From Clostridia bacterium (GTDB taxonomy: Bacteria > Bacillota > Clostridia > Christensenellales > Aristaeellaceae), in NCBI GenBank assembly GCA_030529995.1, contig JAUMVT010000019.1, forward strand, positions 1-38,102: a DNA stretch of 38,102 nucleotides. Reading direction: 5' to 3'. This document shows, in pieces, positions 18,022-26,042 of this stretch. The position numbers were made by a program, and so were the translations under genes. Positions within the stretch are counted from its first letter, which is position 1. Each line of letters opens with the position of its first letter. The notes beneath the pieces were generated by a model. That model worked only from the letters and a program-made list of their open reading frames with translations. It was not told the DNA's origin and searched no databases.

Positions 18022-19794
18022 ATGGAGAGCCAGCATATCATGAAAACCTCGGAGCTGATCCGGCGGTTTCTCCCCTATTTCCGTAAATACAAGGGCACGG
18101 TAGCCTTTGACCTGTGCTGCGCCGCCTTTACCACGGTGTGCGAATTGGTGCTGCCCATGCTGGTGCGCTCCATTACCCAGCGTGCCACCACGGATCTTGC
18201 CTCCCTGACGCTGGAATTTATCCTGACCCTAGGGGGCACTTATATGCTCCTTCGGGTGATTGACGCCTTGGCCAATTATTTCATGCAGTCCGTTGGCCAC
18301 ATTATGGGTACCAAGCTGGAAAACGACATGCGGGCAGATTTGTTCCATCACCTGCAGGAGCTGTCCTTCAGCTACTACAGTGAAACCAAGGTGGGGCAGA
18401 TCATGGCTCGGATCACCTCCGACCTGTTTGAAGTAACGGAATTTGCCCACCACTGCCCGGAAGAGTTCCTCATTGCGGCGGTGAAGATCACGGCCAGCTT
18501 TGTGATTCTCTGCGGCATGAATGTGCCCCTGACCCTGATGATGTTTGCCGTGGTGCCTCTGATGGTGGTGTTCACCCGGTACTACAATCAAAAAATGCGC
18601 CGCGCCTTCAAAATGCGCAACGCTCAGGTGGGCGAAATCAATGCCCAGGTGGAAGATAGCCTGTTGGGCATTCGGGTGGTCAAGTCCTTCGCAAATGAAG
18701 ATATTGAAGAAAAGAAATTCGACGAGGGCAACAAAAAGTTTCTGGAGCTGAAGGCACTTTCCTATCGGTACATGGCGGCCTTCGGCACCTCCAACCGAAT
18801 CTTTGACGGACTGATGTATATCGTCATTGTGGTGGGCGGCGCCCTGTTTATCAAAAACGGCACCCTGACCGCTGCCGATTTTACCGCTTACCTGCTTTAT
18901 GCCCAGATGCTGCTGGCAGCCATCCGCCGCCTGGTGGAGTTTACCGAGCAGTTCCAGCGGGGCATGACCGGCGTGGAGCGGTTCTGCGAAATCATGGACG
19001 CTCCGGCGGAAATTCAGGATGCCCCCGATGCGCAGCCCATTGGCGAGGTGAAGGGACAGGTGGAATTCCGTGATGTGGGCTTCCACTACGCAGGGGAAGA
19101 TCATGCCGTGCTCAGTCACCTGAACATGGAGGTGGAGCCGGGCAGATCCATTGCGCTGGTAGGCCCTTCCGGCAGCGGCAAAACCACCCTGTGCAACCTG
19201 ATTCCCCGATTCTACGATGTGACCGAGGGCAGCATTCTCATCGACGGCAAGGATGTTCGCTCCCTGACCCAGAAGAGCCTGCGGAACGCCATCGGCATGG
19301 TGCAGCAGGAAGTGTATCTGTTCTCCGGCAGCGTGTATGAGAACATCGCCTACGGCAAGCCCGGCGCAAGCAGGGAAGAAGTGGTGGAGGCTGCCAAGCT
19401 GGCCGGTGCGGATGAGTTCATCCGGGCACTGCCCCAGGGGTATGACACCTTTGTGGGTGAGCGGGGCGTGAAGCTTTCCGGCGGACAGAAGCAGAGGATT
19501 TCCATCGCTCGTGTGTTCCTGAAGAATCCGCCCATCCTGATTCTGGACGAAGCAACTTCCGCGCTGGATAACGAAAGCGAGCATCTGGTGCAGCAGTCTC
19601 TGGAGAAGCTGGCCCACGGCCGCACTACCTTCACCATTGCCCACCGGCTGACCACCATCCGGGGCGCAGATGAAATCTGGGTGCTGACGGATAAGGGTGT
19701 GGAGGAAAAGGGTTCCCATCAGGAGCTGATCAGCAAGGGCGGATTGTATGCCCACTTATATGAAATGTATACCGATCGAATGGAGGCACAGTAA
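18022..19794 (+). CDS. ABC exporter, fused TMD-NBD half-transporter
   Basis: A 590-aa type IV exporter half (MsbA/LmrA/Sav1866-like). Residues 1-310 hold six transmembrane helices. The nucleotide-binding domain has Walker A GPSGSGKTT (from Gly381), the signature LSGGQ (from Leu485), Walker B with Asp509-Glu510 (LILDEATSALD) and the switch His541. All ATPase residues are intact, so a homodimer would be active. AAAGGAG precedes ATG 18022. It sits back-to-back with marR-MATE and is likely to export lipids, peptides or drugs; the substrate is unknown. The following gene begins four bases after its stop and is probably co-transcribed. Confidence 0.93.
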   Translation: MESQHIMKTSELIRRFLPYFRKYKGTVAFDLCCAAFTTVCELVLPMLVRSITQRATTDLASLTLEFILTLGGTYMLLRVIDALANYFMQSVGHIMGTKLENDMRADLFHHLQELSFSYYSETKVGQIMARITSDLFEVTEFAHHCPEEFLIAAVKITASFVILCGMNVPLTLMMFAVVPLMVVFTRYYNQKMRRAFKMRNAQVGEINAQVEDSLLGIRVVKSFANEDIEEKKFDEGNKKFLELKALSYRYMAAFGTSNRIFDGLMYIVIVVGGALFIKNGTLTAADFTAYLLYAQMLLAAIRRLVEFTEQFQRGMTGVERFCEIMDAPAEIQDAPDAQPIGEVKGQVEFRDVGFHYAGEDHAVLSHLNMEVEPGRSIALVGPSGSGKTTLCNLIPRFYDVTEGSILIDGKDVRSLTQKSLRNAIGMVQQEVYLFSGSVYENIAYGKPGASREEVVEAAKLAGADEFIRALPQGYDTFVGERGVKLSGGQKQRISIARVFLKNPPILILDEATSALDNESEHLVQQSLEKLAHGRTTFTIAHRLTTIRGADEIWVLTDKGVEEKGSHQELISKGGLYAHLYEMYTDRMEAQ

Positions 19795-19798
19795 GCTT

Positions 19799-21250
19799 AT
19801 GATCCTGACCAAAGCGCAACCGGGGGACGAAAAGGAAATCCGGTCCCTGTATGACAAAGTAACGGAAAGCATGCAGCAGCAAGGCCTGAACCAGTGGCAG
19901 ATTGGTTCCTATCCCGTGCCGGGCATGGCAGAGGCGGATGTTCAGGCAGGCCGCATGTATGTGGTGCGGCAGGGCGGCCGGATTGTATGCGCCGTCACCG
20001 TGGACAAGGAACAGGATGCTCAGTATGCCAATATTCCCTGGCTGTTCGGCGTAAAGCCCGGCTGCTTCCATCGGCTGGCCATTTTGCCGGAGGCGCAGGG
20101 TCAGGGACTGGGCAAGCAGGTGCTGGACGACGTGGAGGAAATCCTCTGCGCCCAGGGCTGCGACAGTCTTCGCTGCGACACCATGGAGACTAACCGGCGT
20201 GCTCTTTGCCTGTACGAAGGTCGGGGCATGCGCCGGGTAGGTGCCATTCATTATCCCCCGGATGAAAGCCGGAATTTCCCTTGCCTGGAAAAGCCGCTGA
20301 CGGATGACTGCCCCCTGCTGCCGGTGCCCATGACCCCTGCCTTCCGGGGGGGCAGCCTGACCCCTTGGGGCGGTACCAAGCTGAAGGATGTATACGGCAA
20401 GGCCATCACCCAGCCCACCGGGGAAAGCCTGGAAGCCAGCTGCATTCCAGGCTTGGAAAGCACCGACCCCACCGGGATGAAGCTGCCGGAGCTGATCCGG
20501 AAATACGGCGCAAAGTTTGCCGGCAAGTACGCAGGCAAAACCTTCCCCCTGCTGCTGAAGCTGCTGGATGCCAAGGATGCCCTGTCCGTGCAGGTACACC
20601 CGGATGATGCCTTCGCCGCCGCCAACGAAAACGGCAAGCTGGGCAAGACCGAGGCTTGGCTGATTCTCTCTGCCGAGGAAGGCAGTCAGCTGGTGTACGG
20701 CATTCGCCCGGGTACCACCCGGGAGGAGCTGCGTGCCGCCTGTGAAAAGGGCGCGGCGGTGGAGCTCCTCCTTCGCCGGGTGTCGGTGAAGCCGGGAGAT
20801 GTGTGCTACATTCCTGCCGGCTGTGTTCATGCCATTGGCGCAGGCATTGTACTGTACGAAATTCAGCAATCCTCTGACGTGACCTATCGTTTCTATGACT
20901 GGGATCGGGTGGACGCCAAGGGCAACAAGCGGGAGCTGCATCTGGATAAGGCACTGGCGGTAACGGATCTGTCCTTTGCCGGCGACGGCGTGCCTGCCCC
21001 GGATGCCCCTTGCGCCCGGGTGCTGGATAAAACCTTCTTCACCCTGGATCTGCTCCGTGGGGATAACGGGGTGCAGCTGCCGGAGATTCAGTCCTTCGCC
21101 TTCTTCACAGCCCTAGATGCAGGATTGACCCTGACCTGGGAGGGCGGCGCCTATGCCCTGCGCAAAGGCGAAACCTTGTACCTACCTACCACCTGCCCCC
21201 GGTGCACCCTGCAGGGCAAGGGTCGGGCGGCCATGTCCATGCCGAAATAA
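19799..21250 (+). CDS. manA: GNAT N-acetyltransferase fused to mannose-6-phosphate isomerase
   Basis: A 483-aa two-domain protein. Residues 1 to about 165 form a GNAT acetyltransferase with the acetyl-CoA motif RLAILPEAQGQGLGK (92-106). Residues about 178-483 form a Firmicute-type (about 310 aa) cupin phosphomannose isomerase, converting mannose-6-phosphate and fructose-6-phosphate. The isomerase Zn ligands are present: His267 in QVHPDD, Glu285 in GKTEAWLI and His344 in CVHAIGAG. The start ATG 19799 lies four bases after the ABC exporter stop, with GGAGG 12 bases upstream. Reading is continuous through the junction (LEKPLTDDCPLLPVPMTPAFRGG), with no start or stop signal between the domains. 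The acetyl acceptor is unknown. Confidence 0.88.
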   Translation: MILTKAQPGDEKEIRSLYDKVTESMQQQGLNQWQIGSYPVPGMAEADVQAGRMYVVRQGGRIVCAVTVDKEQDAQYANIPWLFGVKPGCFHRLAILPEAQGQGLGKQVLDDVEEILCAQGCDSLRCDTMETNRRALCLYEGRGMRRVGAIHYPPDESRNFPCLEKPLTDDCPLLPVPMTPAFRGGSLTPWGGTKLKDVYGKAITQPTGESLEASCIPGLESTDPTGMKLPELIRKYGAKFAGKYAGKTFPLLLKLLDAKDALSVQVHPDDAFAAANENGKLGKTEAWLILSAEEGSQLVYGIRPGTTREELRAACEKGAAVELLLRRVSVKPGDVCYIPAGCVHAIGAGIVLYEIQQSSDVTYRFYDWDRVDAKGNKRELHLDKALAVTDLSFAGDGVPAPDAPCARVLDKTFFTLDLLRGDNGVQLPEIQSFAFFTALDAGLTLTWEGGAYALRKGETLYLPTTCPRCTLQGKGRAAMSMPK

Positions 21251-21257
21251 AGCAATT

Positions 21258-21298
21258 GGCTGGCGCAGAGTGATTTCTCTGCCCAGCCGTTTCTTTTA
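21258..21298. terminator. Terminator between manA fusion and CDF gene
   Basis: GGCTGG-GCAGAG (21258-21270) pairs with CTCTGC-CCAGCC (21277-21288), followed by TTTCTTTT. It lies between converging genes. Confidence 0.8.
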
Positions 21299-22171
21299 CG
21301 CTTCCACCGGGTTTTCATGAATCATGATGTGCTTGATTTCCGGGTGATTGGCCTCCACGGCGTGATGCACCTGTTCCGCAATGCTGTGCGCCTGGGACAG
21401 GGGCAGACTGCCGTCCACACCGATTTCCGCATCGATGTACACCATGCTGCCGAACTTGCGGGTGCGCAGGGCATCCAGCCGGGCAACGCCCTGCTGCTTG
21501 CAGATGAAATCACTCAAAGCCTGCTCATAGCTGTCCGGGCAGGCGGTGTCCAGCATCTTTTCCAAAGCGTCCTTCAAAATGTCGAAGGCCACCTTCAAGA
21601 TGCACAGGCAGATGGCCACGCAGGCAATGGGCTCCATGATGGAACAGCCCAGCATGGCACCGCCGATACCCACCAAAGATCCGATGGAGGACAGGGCGTC
21701 GGAACGATGGTGCCAGGCATCCGCCATGAAGGCGGAAGAATTCAATTTCTTGGCATAGTAACGGGTGTACTGGAACATGGCTTCCTTGGCGATGATGGAC
21801 ACCAGCGCAGCAATGAGGGCAATGGGCGCGGGATCAATCGCAGCACCGTTTCCATCTGCCAGAATTTGCTGAATGCCGCCCCAGCCGATACCCAGACCTG
21901 TTGCCAGCAGGATGATGCCAAGCACCATGGAGGCCACGCATTCCAGCCGATCATGCCCATAAGGATGCTGCCGATCCGGGGCTTTTCCCCCGAGGCGAAC
22001 CCCCAGAAAGGCAATGAAAGTGGCTGCCACATCCGACAGGGAATGCACCGCGTCGGATACCATGGCGCCGGAATGCCCGGCAATGCCTGCATACAGCTTG
22101 AAAGCCACCAGCAGCATGTTGCCCACAATGCCCACCTGGGTGAGCCGGGCAACGATTTTCTTTTCCGTCAT
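21296..22171 (-). CDS. Cation diffusion facilitator (metal efflux) transporter
   Basis: A 291-aa CDF antiporter exporting divalent metal ions for protons. Six transmembrane helices (about 12-205) are followed by a cytoplasmic metal-sensing domain with His-rich HHAVEANHPEIKHIMIHENP at the end. The transport site is HxxxD/HxxxD: His43 and Asp47 in VHSLSD, His154 and Asp158 in AWHHRSD. Also present is HPYGHDRLE (69-77). GGAGGG lies six bases before ATG 22171. The gene is controlled by a NiCo-type riboswitch with an overlapping terminator, pointing to Co2+, Ni2+ or Fe2+ as the physiological signal, although the HD-HD site is also compatible with Zn2+. Confidence 0.94.
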   Translation of the reverse strand: MTEKKIVARLTQVGIVGNMLLVAFKLYAGIAGHSGAMVSDAVHSLSDVAATFIAFLGVRLGGKAPDRQHPYGHDRLECVASMVLGIILLATGLGIGWGGIQQILADGNGAAIDPAPIALIAALVSIIAKEAMFQYTRYYAKKLNSSAFMADAWHHRSDALSSIGSLVGIGGAMLGCSIMEPIACVAICLCILKVAFDILKDALEKMLDTACPDSYEQALSDFICKQQGVARLDALRTRKFGSMVYIDAEIGVDGSLPLSQAHSIAEQVHHAVEANHPEIKHIMIHENPVEA

Positions 22172-22216
22172 TGTAATCCCTCCGCAAAAAACAGTCCGCT
22201 CCTTGCCGGGGAATAG

Positions 22217-22254
22217 AAAAAACCTCCCCGGAACATACTACTGTCCCGCAGAGG
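22217..22254 (-). terminator. Regulated terminator of the metal riboswitch
   Basis: On the minus strand CCTCTGCGGGACA (22254-22242) pairs with TGTTCCGGGGAGG (22235-22223) with one mismatch, followed by six U (22222-22217). The 5' arm contains the conserved TCTGCGGGACA end of the aptamer, so a folded aptamer excludes the terminator and metal should switch the gene on. Confidence 0.8.
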
Positions 22255-22317
22255 CTGAAGTCTCCTTCTGCTGTCGCCCTTGGGCAACCCGGCTGACGTT
22301 GCCGCCGCCTGTTCAGT
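22240..22317 (-). promoter_or_regulatory. NiCo (czcD) riboswitch aptamer
   Basis: The minus strand carries the family's conserved blocks in order: ACTGAACAGGC, CAGCCGGG, a short stem TTGCCC-AA-GGGCGA, CAGCAGA, a P4 stem closed by TCTGC, and GGGACAGT, whose end pairs with the initial ACTG as P1. These match the four-way-junction NiCo class known to bind Co2+ and Ni2+ (Fe2+ has also been proposed). It stands between a promoter and a CDF metal exporter, exactly the known context. Confidence 0.85.
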
Positions 22318-22368
22318 TTGTACTGTTGATTCCGCTACATGCGCAATGCAGTGCAAAGAGCCAAGGAC

Positions 22369-22397
22369 AGAGTAACACGCAGAACCGGGAAAGTCAA
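22369..22397 (-). promoter_or_regulatory. Promoter of the riboswitch-CDF unit
   Basis: On the minus strand TTGACT (22397-22392), 17 bases, TACTCT (22374-22369). The transcript would start about 45 bases before the aptamer. Confidence 0.7.
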
Positions 22398-22464
22398 GCA
22401 GAAAATTATCATACAGAAACTCTGAAATGATGCAATCCAGCCGTGGAAATTCCCTTGCCCACCC

Positions 22465-22492
22465 TTGCAAATCCGGCGAATTTGTGTATAAT
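22465..22492 (+). promoter_or_regulatory. Promoter of the ileS T-box transcript
   Basis: TTGCAA (22465-22470), 16 bases, perfect TATAAT (22487-22492). Divergent from the CDF promoter, about 70 bases away. Confidence 0.8.
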
Positions 22493-22498
22493 GGATTT

Positions 22499-22757
22499 GT
22501 TTCACTGGGAAGGGGACGGTGCGCCCTGCGCCTGAAGCGAGCCGGAGAGCGGTGTAAGTCCGGCAGGAAGGCAGCGCAGCACAAATCACCCCGGAGTGAG
22601 GCGATCCGATGCGTTGCCGGTAGGGTCGTCCGGGTGCTCCCGTTACAGGGCGAATGAGCGGGCAGTTTCCGTTGGAGAGATTGCCAAATTGGGTGGTACC
22701 GCGGATTTCCTTTGATGATGAATCCGTCCCAGCAGGTTTTCTGCCGGGCGGTTTTTT
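22499..22757 (+). promoter_or_regulatory. T-box leader of ileS (Ile specifier)
   Basis: The signature T-box sequence TGGGTGGTACCGCGG is at 22690-22704. Its antiterminator uses GGATT/AATCC and GGG/CCC pairs up to about 22730. The competing terminator is CCGTCCCAGCAG (22724 onward) with CTGCCGGGCGG (22741-22751) and TTTTTT (22752-22757). A long Stem I lies upstream, and ATC at 22585-22587, followed by A, is the likely specifier codon for tRNA-Ile. Uncharged tRNA-Ile should stabilise the antiterminator and turn ileS on. Confidence 0.9.
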
Positions 22758-22804
22758 ATTACCCGGCGTTCAATTTCCTCAAGTGTGCAAGGAGGCAAGC
22801 AACC

Positions 22805-25800
22805 ATGTACAACAAGGTATCTACCGATGTAAGCTTTGTGGAGCGGGAGCATGAGATCGCTCAGCAGTGGAAGGAGCAGGACATTGTCCGCAAGTCCTTC
22901 AAGCTGCGGGACGGCAGCGGCGAGCACTTCACCTTCTTTGACGGCCCCCCTACGGCCAACGGCAAGCCCCACATCGGTCACATTGAAACCCGGGTGATCA
23001 AGGATCTGTTCCCCCGGTTCTGGACCATGAAGGGCAAGAGCGTCACCCGGAAGGCCGGCTGGGATACCCACGGTCTGCCTGTGGAGCTGGAAGTGGAAAA
23101 GCTGCTGGGTCTGGACGGCAAGCCCCAGATTGAGCAGTACGGCATTGAGCCCTTCATCGGCGAGTGCAAGAAGAGTGTGTGGAAGTACCTCCATGAGTGG
23201 GAAAAGATGAGCGATCAGGTAGGCTACTGGGTGGACATGGAGCACCCTTATGTTACCTACCACAATGACTATATTGAGAGCGAATGGTGGAGCCTGAAGA
23301 CCATTTACGATAAGGGCATGCTCTACCTGGGGCACAAGATTGCTCCCTACTGCCCCCGCTGCGGCACGGCACTGAGCAGCCACGAGGTGGCACAGGGCTA
23401 TAAGAATGTAAAGGAAGTTTCCGCTATTGTCCGCTTCCGCTGCACGGATGAGGAGAATACCTCCTTCCTGGCCTGGACCACCACCCCTTGGACCCTGCCC
23501 AGCAACCTGGCGCTGTGCGTGAATCCCGGAGCAGTGTACTGCAAGTTCTCCTGCGAAGGGGAAAACTTCATCATGGCCAAGGCACTGGTGGAGAAGGTCT
23601 TCGAGGGCAAGGAAGTTACCATGCTTGCCGAGATGCAGGGCAAGGATCTGGTAGGCCGCACCTACGAACCCTTGTATCGCTTTGTGGAGCCGGAAGGCGG
23701 CAAGGCGTGGGTGGTGATTGCGGATAACTACGTTACCATGGAAGACGGCACCGGCATTGTTCACATCGCTCCTGCCTTTGGTGAGGACGATAACCGGGTC
23801 TGCAAGCAGAACGGCATTGCCTTCGTCAATCTGGTGGATACCCAGGGCTGCATGGTGCCGGAAACCAAGTGGCCGGGCGTGTTCGTGAAGAAGGCCGACC
23901 CCATGGTGCTGGACGACCTGAAGGAACGGAAGCTGCTCTTTGCCGCTATTCCCTTCGCCCATGATTATCCCTTCTGCTGGCGCTGCGATACCCCTCTGCT
24001 GTACTATCCTCGTCCTACCTGGTACATCAAGATGACCGCCGTGCGGGACAATCTGGTGCGCAACAACCGTACCGTTAACTGGATGCCCGATCACATCAAG
24101 GAAGGCCGGATGGGCAACTTCCTGGAGAATGTCATTGACTGGGGTCTGAGCCGTGAACGGTACTGGGGCACGCCTCTGCCTGTGTGGAAGTGCGACTGCG
24201 GCCATGTGCATGTGGTAGGTTCCATTGAGGAACTGCGGAAGATGGCCGTGAAGGATCCGGGTCCGGATATCGAGCTTCACCGCCCCTACATTGACGCTGT
24301 GACCCTCCGCTGTGAAAAGTGTGGCGGGGAAATGCACCGGGTGACCGACGTCATCGACTGCTGGTATGATTCCGGCTCCATGCCCTTCGCTCAGTGGCAC
24401 TATCCCTTTGAAAATAAGGAGAAGTTCGAGCAGAATTTCCCTGCCAACTTCATTTCCGAGGCCATTGATCAGACCCGGGGCTGGTTCTACACCCTGGAGG
24501 CAATCTCCACCGTGCTCTTTGACCGTGCGCCCTTCGAGAACTGCATTGTCATGGGTCACGTGCAGGATGCGGAAGGCCACAAGATGTCCAAGCACTTGGG
24601 CAATGTGGTAGACCCCTTCCAGATGCTGGACAAGTTCGGCGCAGATGCTCTCCGCTGGTATTTCTACACCACCACGGCTCCCTGGCTGCCCAAGCGGTTC
24701 TCCGAAAAGGCTGTGATGGAAGGTCAGCGGAAGTTCCTGGGCACCCTGCGGAACACCTACGCTTTCTTTACCATGTATGCCCAGATTGACGGCTTTGATC
24801 CTCTGCAGCATCCGCTGGACAAGGTGGAACTGAGCCTGATGGACAAGTGGATCCTGTCCCGGCTGAACACCCTGATTGCCCGGGTGGATGCCGACCTGAC
24901 CGCCTATCGCATCACCGAGCCTGCCAACGCCATTGCGGACTTTGTGGATGAGCTGAGCAACTGGTATGTCCGCCGCAGTCGTGAACGGTTCTGGGGCAAG
25001 GGCATGGCCGGGGACAAGGAAGCGGCTTTCGCCACCCTGTATCATGTGCTGGTGTCCCTGAGCAAGCTGATTGCACCCTTTGTGCCCTTCCTGGCAGAGG
25101 ATATTTATCAGAATCTGGTGGTGAACAACGTGCCCGGCGCACCGGAGTCTGTGCACCTGTGCGACTATCCGGTCAGCGACGCAAGCCGCATTGATACCGA
25201 CATGGAAGAGCAGATGGAAGCACTGCTGGAGGTTGTGCAGCTGGGCCGCGCCTGCCGCAACGCCGCCAACATGAAGGTTCGCCAGCCTGCTGCCCGGCTG
25301 TTTGTCAAGGGTGCGTCCTTCACGGAGGCCTATCAGGTGCTGTGCGAGGACGAACTGAACGTGAAGCAGGTTGTCTTCACCGACAGTGCCCGGGATTACA
25401 CCACCCATAAGCTGAAGCCCCAGCTGCGTACCTTGGGGCCTAAGTACGGCAAGCTGCTGGGCAAGATCAGCGCCCACCTGAGCCAGATGGACGGCAACGA
25501 CGTGGTGGAGGCCTTCGAGCGGGGCGAAACCGTATCCTTCGATGTGGAAGGTACAACCGTAACCCTGGCCAAGGACGATGTGCTGACCGAGCCTATGCAG
25601 AAGGAAGGCTTCACCGCCCTGGAAGATCACGGTGTTACCGTGGTGCTGGATACGGTGCTGACCCCTGCACTGCTGCAGGAAGGCTATGCCCGTGAAATGG
25701 TCAGCAAGATTCAGACCATGCGGAAGGATACGGACTTTGAAGTCACCGACCGGATTGATGTCCGCTATGACTGCGGTGAAACCTTGGCCAAGGCTGTGGA

Positions 25801-25936
25801 GCATGGCAAGGATATGATCATGAAGGGCGTGCTGGCACTGTCTCTGGAAAAGGGCGATGCCGACGAAAGCTTCATTGTCAAGGAATGGGATGTGAACGGC
25901 GAGAAGGCCGTCATCGGCATTAAGAAGCACAACTAA
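22805..25936 (+). CDS. ileS: Isoleucyl-tRNA synthetase
   Basis: A class I synthetase charging tRNA-Ile, 1043 aa. HIGH (56-59) and the KMSK loop (KMSKH, 593-597) are present, with the CP1 editing domain (WTTTPWTLPSN from Trp224) and the DWGLSRERYWGTPLP signature. Length over 1000 aa and KMSKH instead of KMSKS suggest the eukaryote-like class common in some Clostridia, a class linked with lower mupirocin sensitivity; that phenotype is inferred. The start ATG 22805 follows AAGGAGG; reading could extend upstream only through the leader terminator, so longer forms are rejected. Expression depends on the T-box leader. Confidence 0.97.
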   Translation: MYNKVSTDVSFVEREHEIAQQWKEQDIVRKSFKLRDGSGEHFTFFDGPPTANGKPHIGHIETRVIKDLFPRFWTMKGKSVTRKAGWDTHGLPVELEVEKLLGLDGKPQIEQYGIEPFIGECKKSVWKYLHEWEKMSDQVGYWVDMEHPYVTYHNDYIESEWWSLKTIYDKGMLYLGHKIAPYCPRCGTALSSHEVAQGYKNVKEVSAIVRFRCTDEENTSFLAWTTTPWTLPSNLALCVNPGAVYCKFSCEGENFIMAKALVEKVFEGKEVTMLAEMQGKDLVGRTYEPLYRFVEPEGGKAWVVIADNYVTMEDGTGIVHIAPAFGEDDNRVCKQNGIAFVNLVDTQGCMVPETKWPGVFVKKADPMVLDDLKERKLLFAAIPFAHDYPFCWRCDTPLLYYPRPTWYIKMTAVRDNLVRNNRTVNWMPDHIKEGRMGNFLENVIDWGLSRERYWGTPLPVWKCDCGHVHVVGSIEELRKMAVKDPGPDIELHRPYIDAVTLRCEKCGGEMHRVTDVIDCWYDSGSMPFAQWHYPFENKEKFEQNFPANFISEAIDQTRGWFYTLEAISTVLFDRAPFENCIVMGHVQDAEGHKMSKHLGNVVDPFQMLDKFGADALRWYFYTTTAPWLPKRFSEKAVMEGQRKFLGTLRNTYAFFTMYAQIDGFDPLQHPLDKVELSLMDKWILSRLNTLIARVDADLTAYRITEPANAIADFVDELSNWYVRRSRERFWGKGMAGDKEAAFATLYHVLVSLSKLIAPFVPFLAEDIYQNLVVNNVPGAPESVHLCDYPVSDASRIDTDMEEQMEALLEVVQLGRACRNAANMKVRQPAARLFVKGASFTEAYQVLCEDELNVKQVVFTDSARDYTTHKLKPQLRTLGPKYGKLLGKISAHLSQMDGNDVVEAFERGETVSFDVEGTTVTLAKDDVLTEPMQKEGFTALEDHGVTVVLDTVLTPALLQEGYAREMVSKIQTMRKDTDFEVTDRIDVRYDCGETLAKAVEHGKDMIMKGVLALSLEKGDADESFIVKEWDVNGEKAVIGIKKHN

Positions 25937-25943
25937 TGATGCA

Positions 25944-25985
25944 GGGGCTGCTTCTTCATCGTGAGAGATAGAAGCAGCCCCTCTT
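25944..25985 (+). terminator. Terminator of ileS
   Basis: GGGGCTGCTTCT (25944-25955) pairs perfectly with AGAAGCAGCCCC (25970-25981), followed by TCTT. Confidence 0.82.
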
Positions 25986-26042
25986 GTATGTTTCAACTTT
26001 CGGCAGGAATGATCTGCTTTTGTTACAGTAGGAGAATCAATC

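Noticed and set aside
22712-22804. Longer ileS N-terminus starting at TTG 22712
   Set aside because: The extension would be encoded by the T-box terminator hairpin; ATG 22805 has a strong AAGGAGG.
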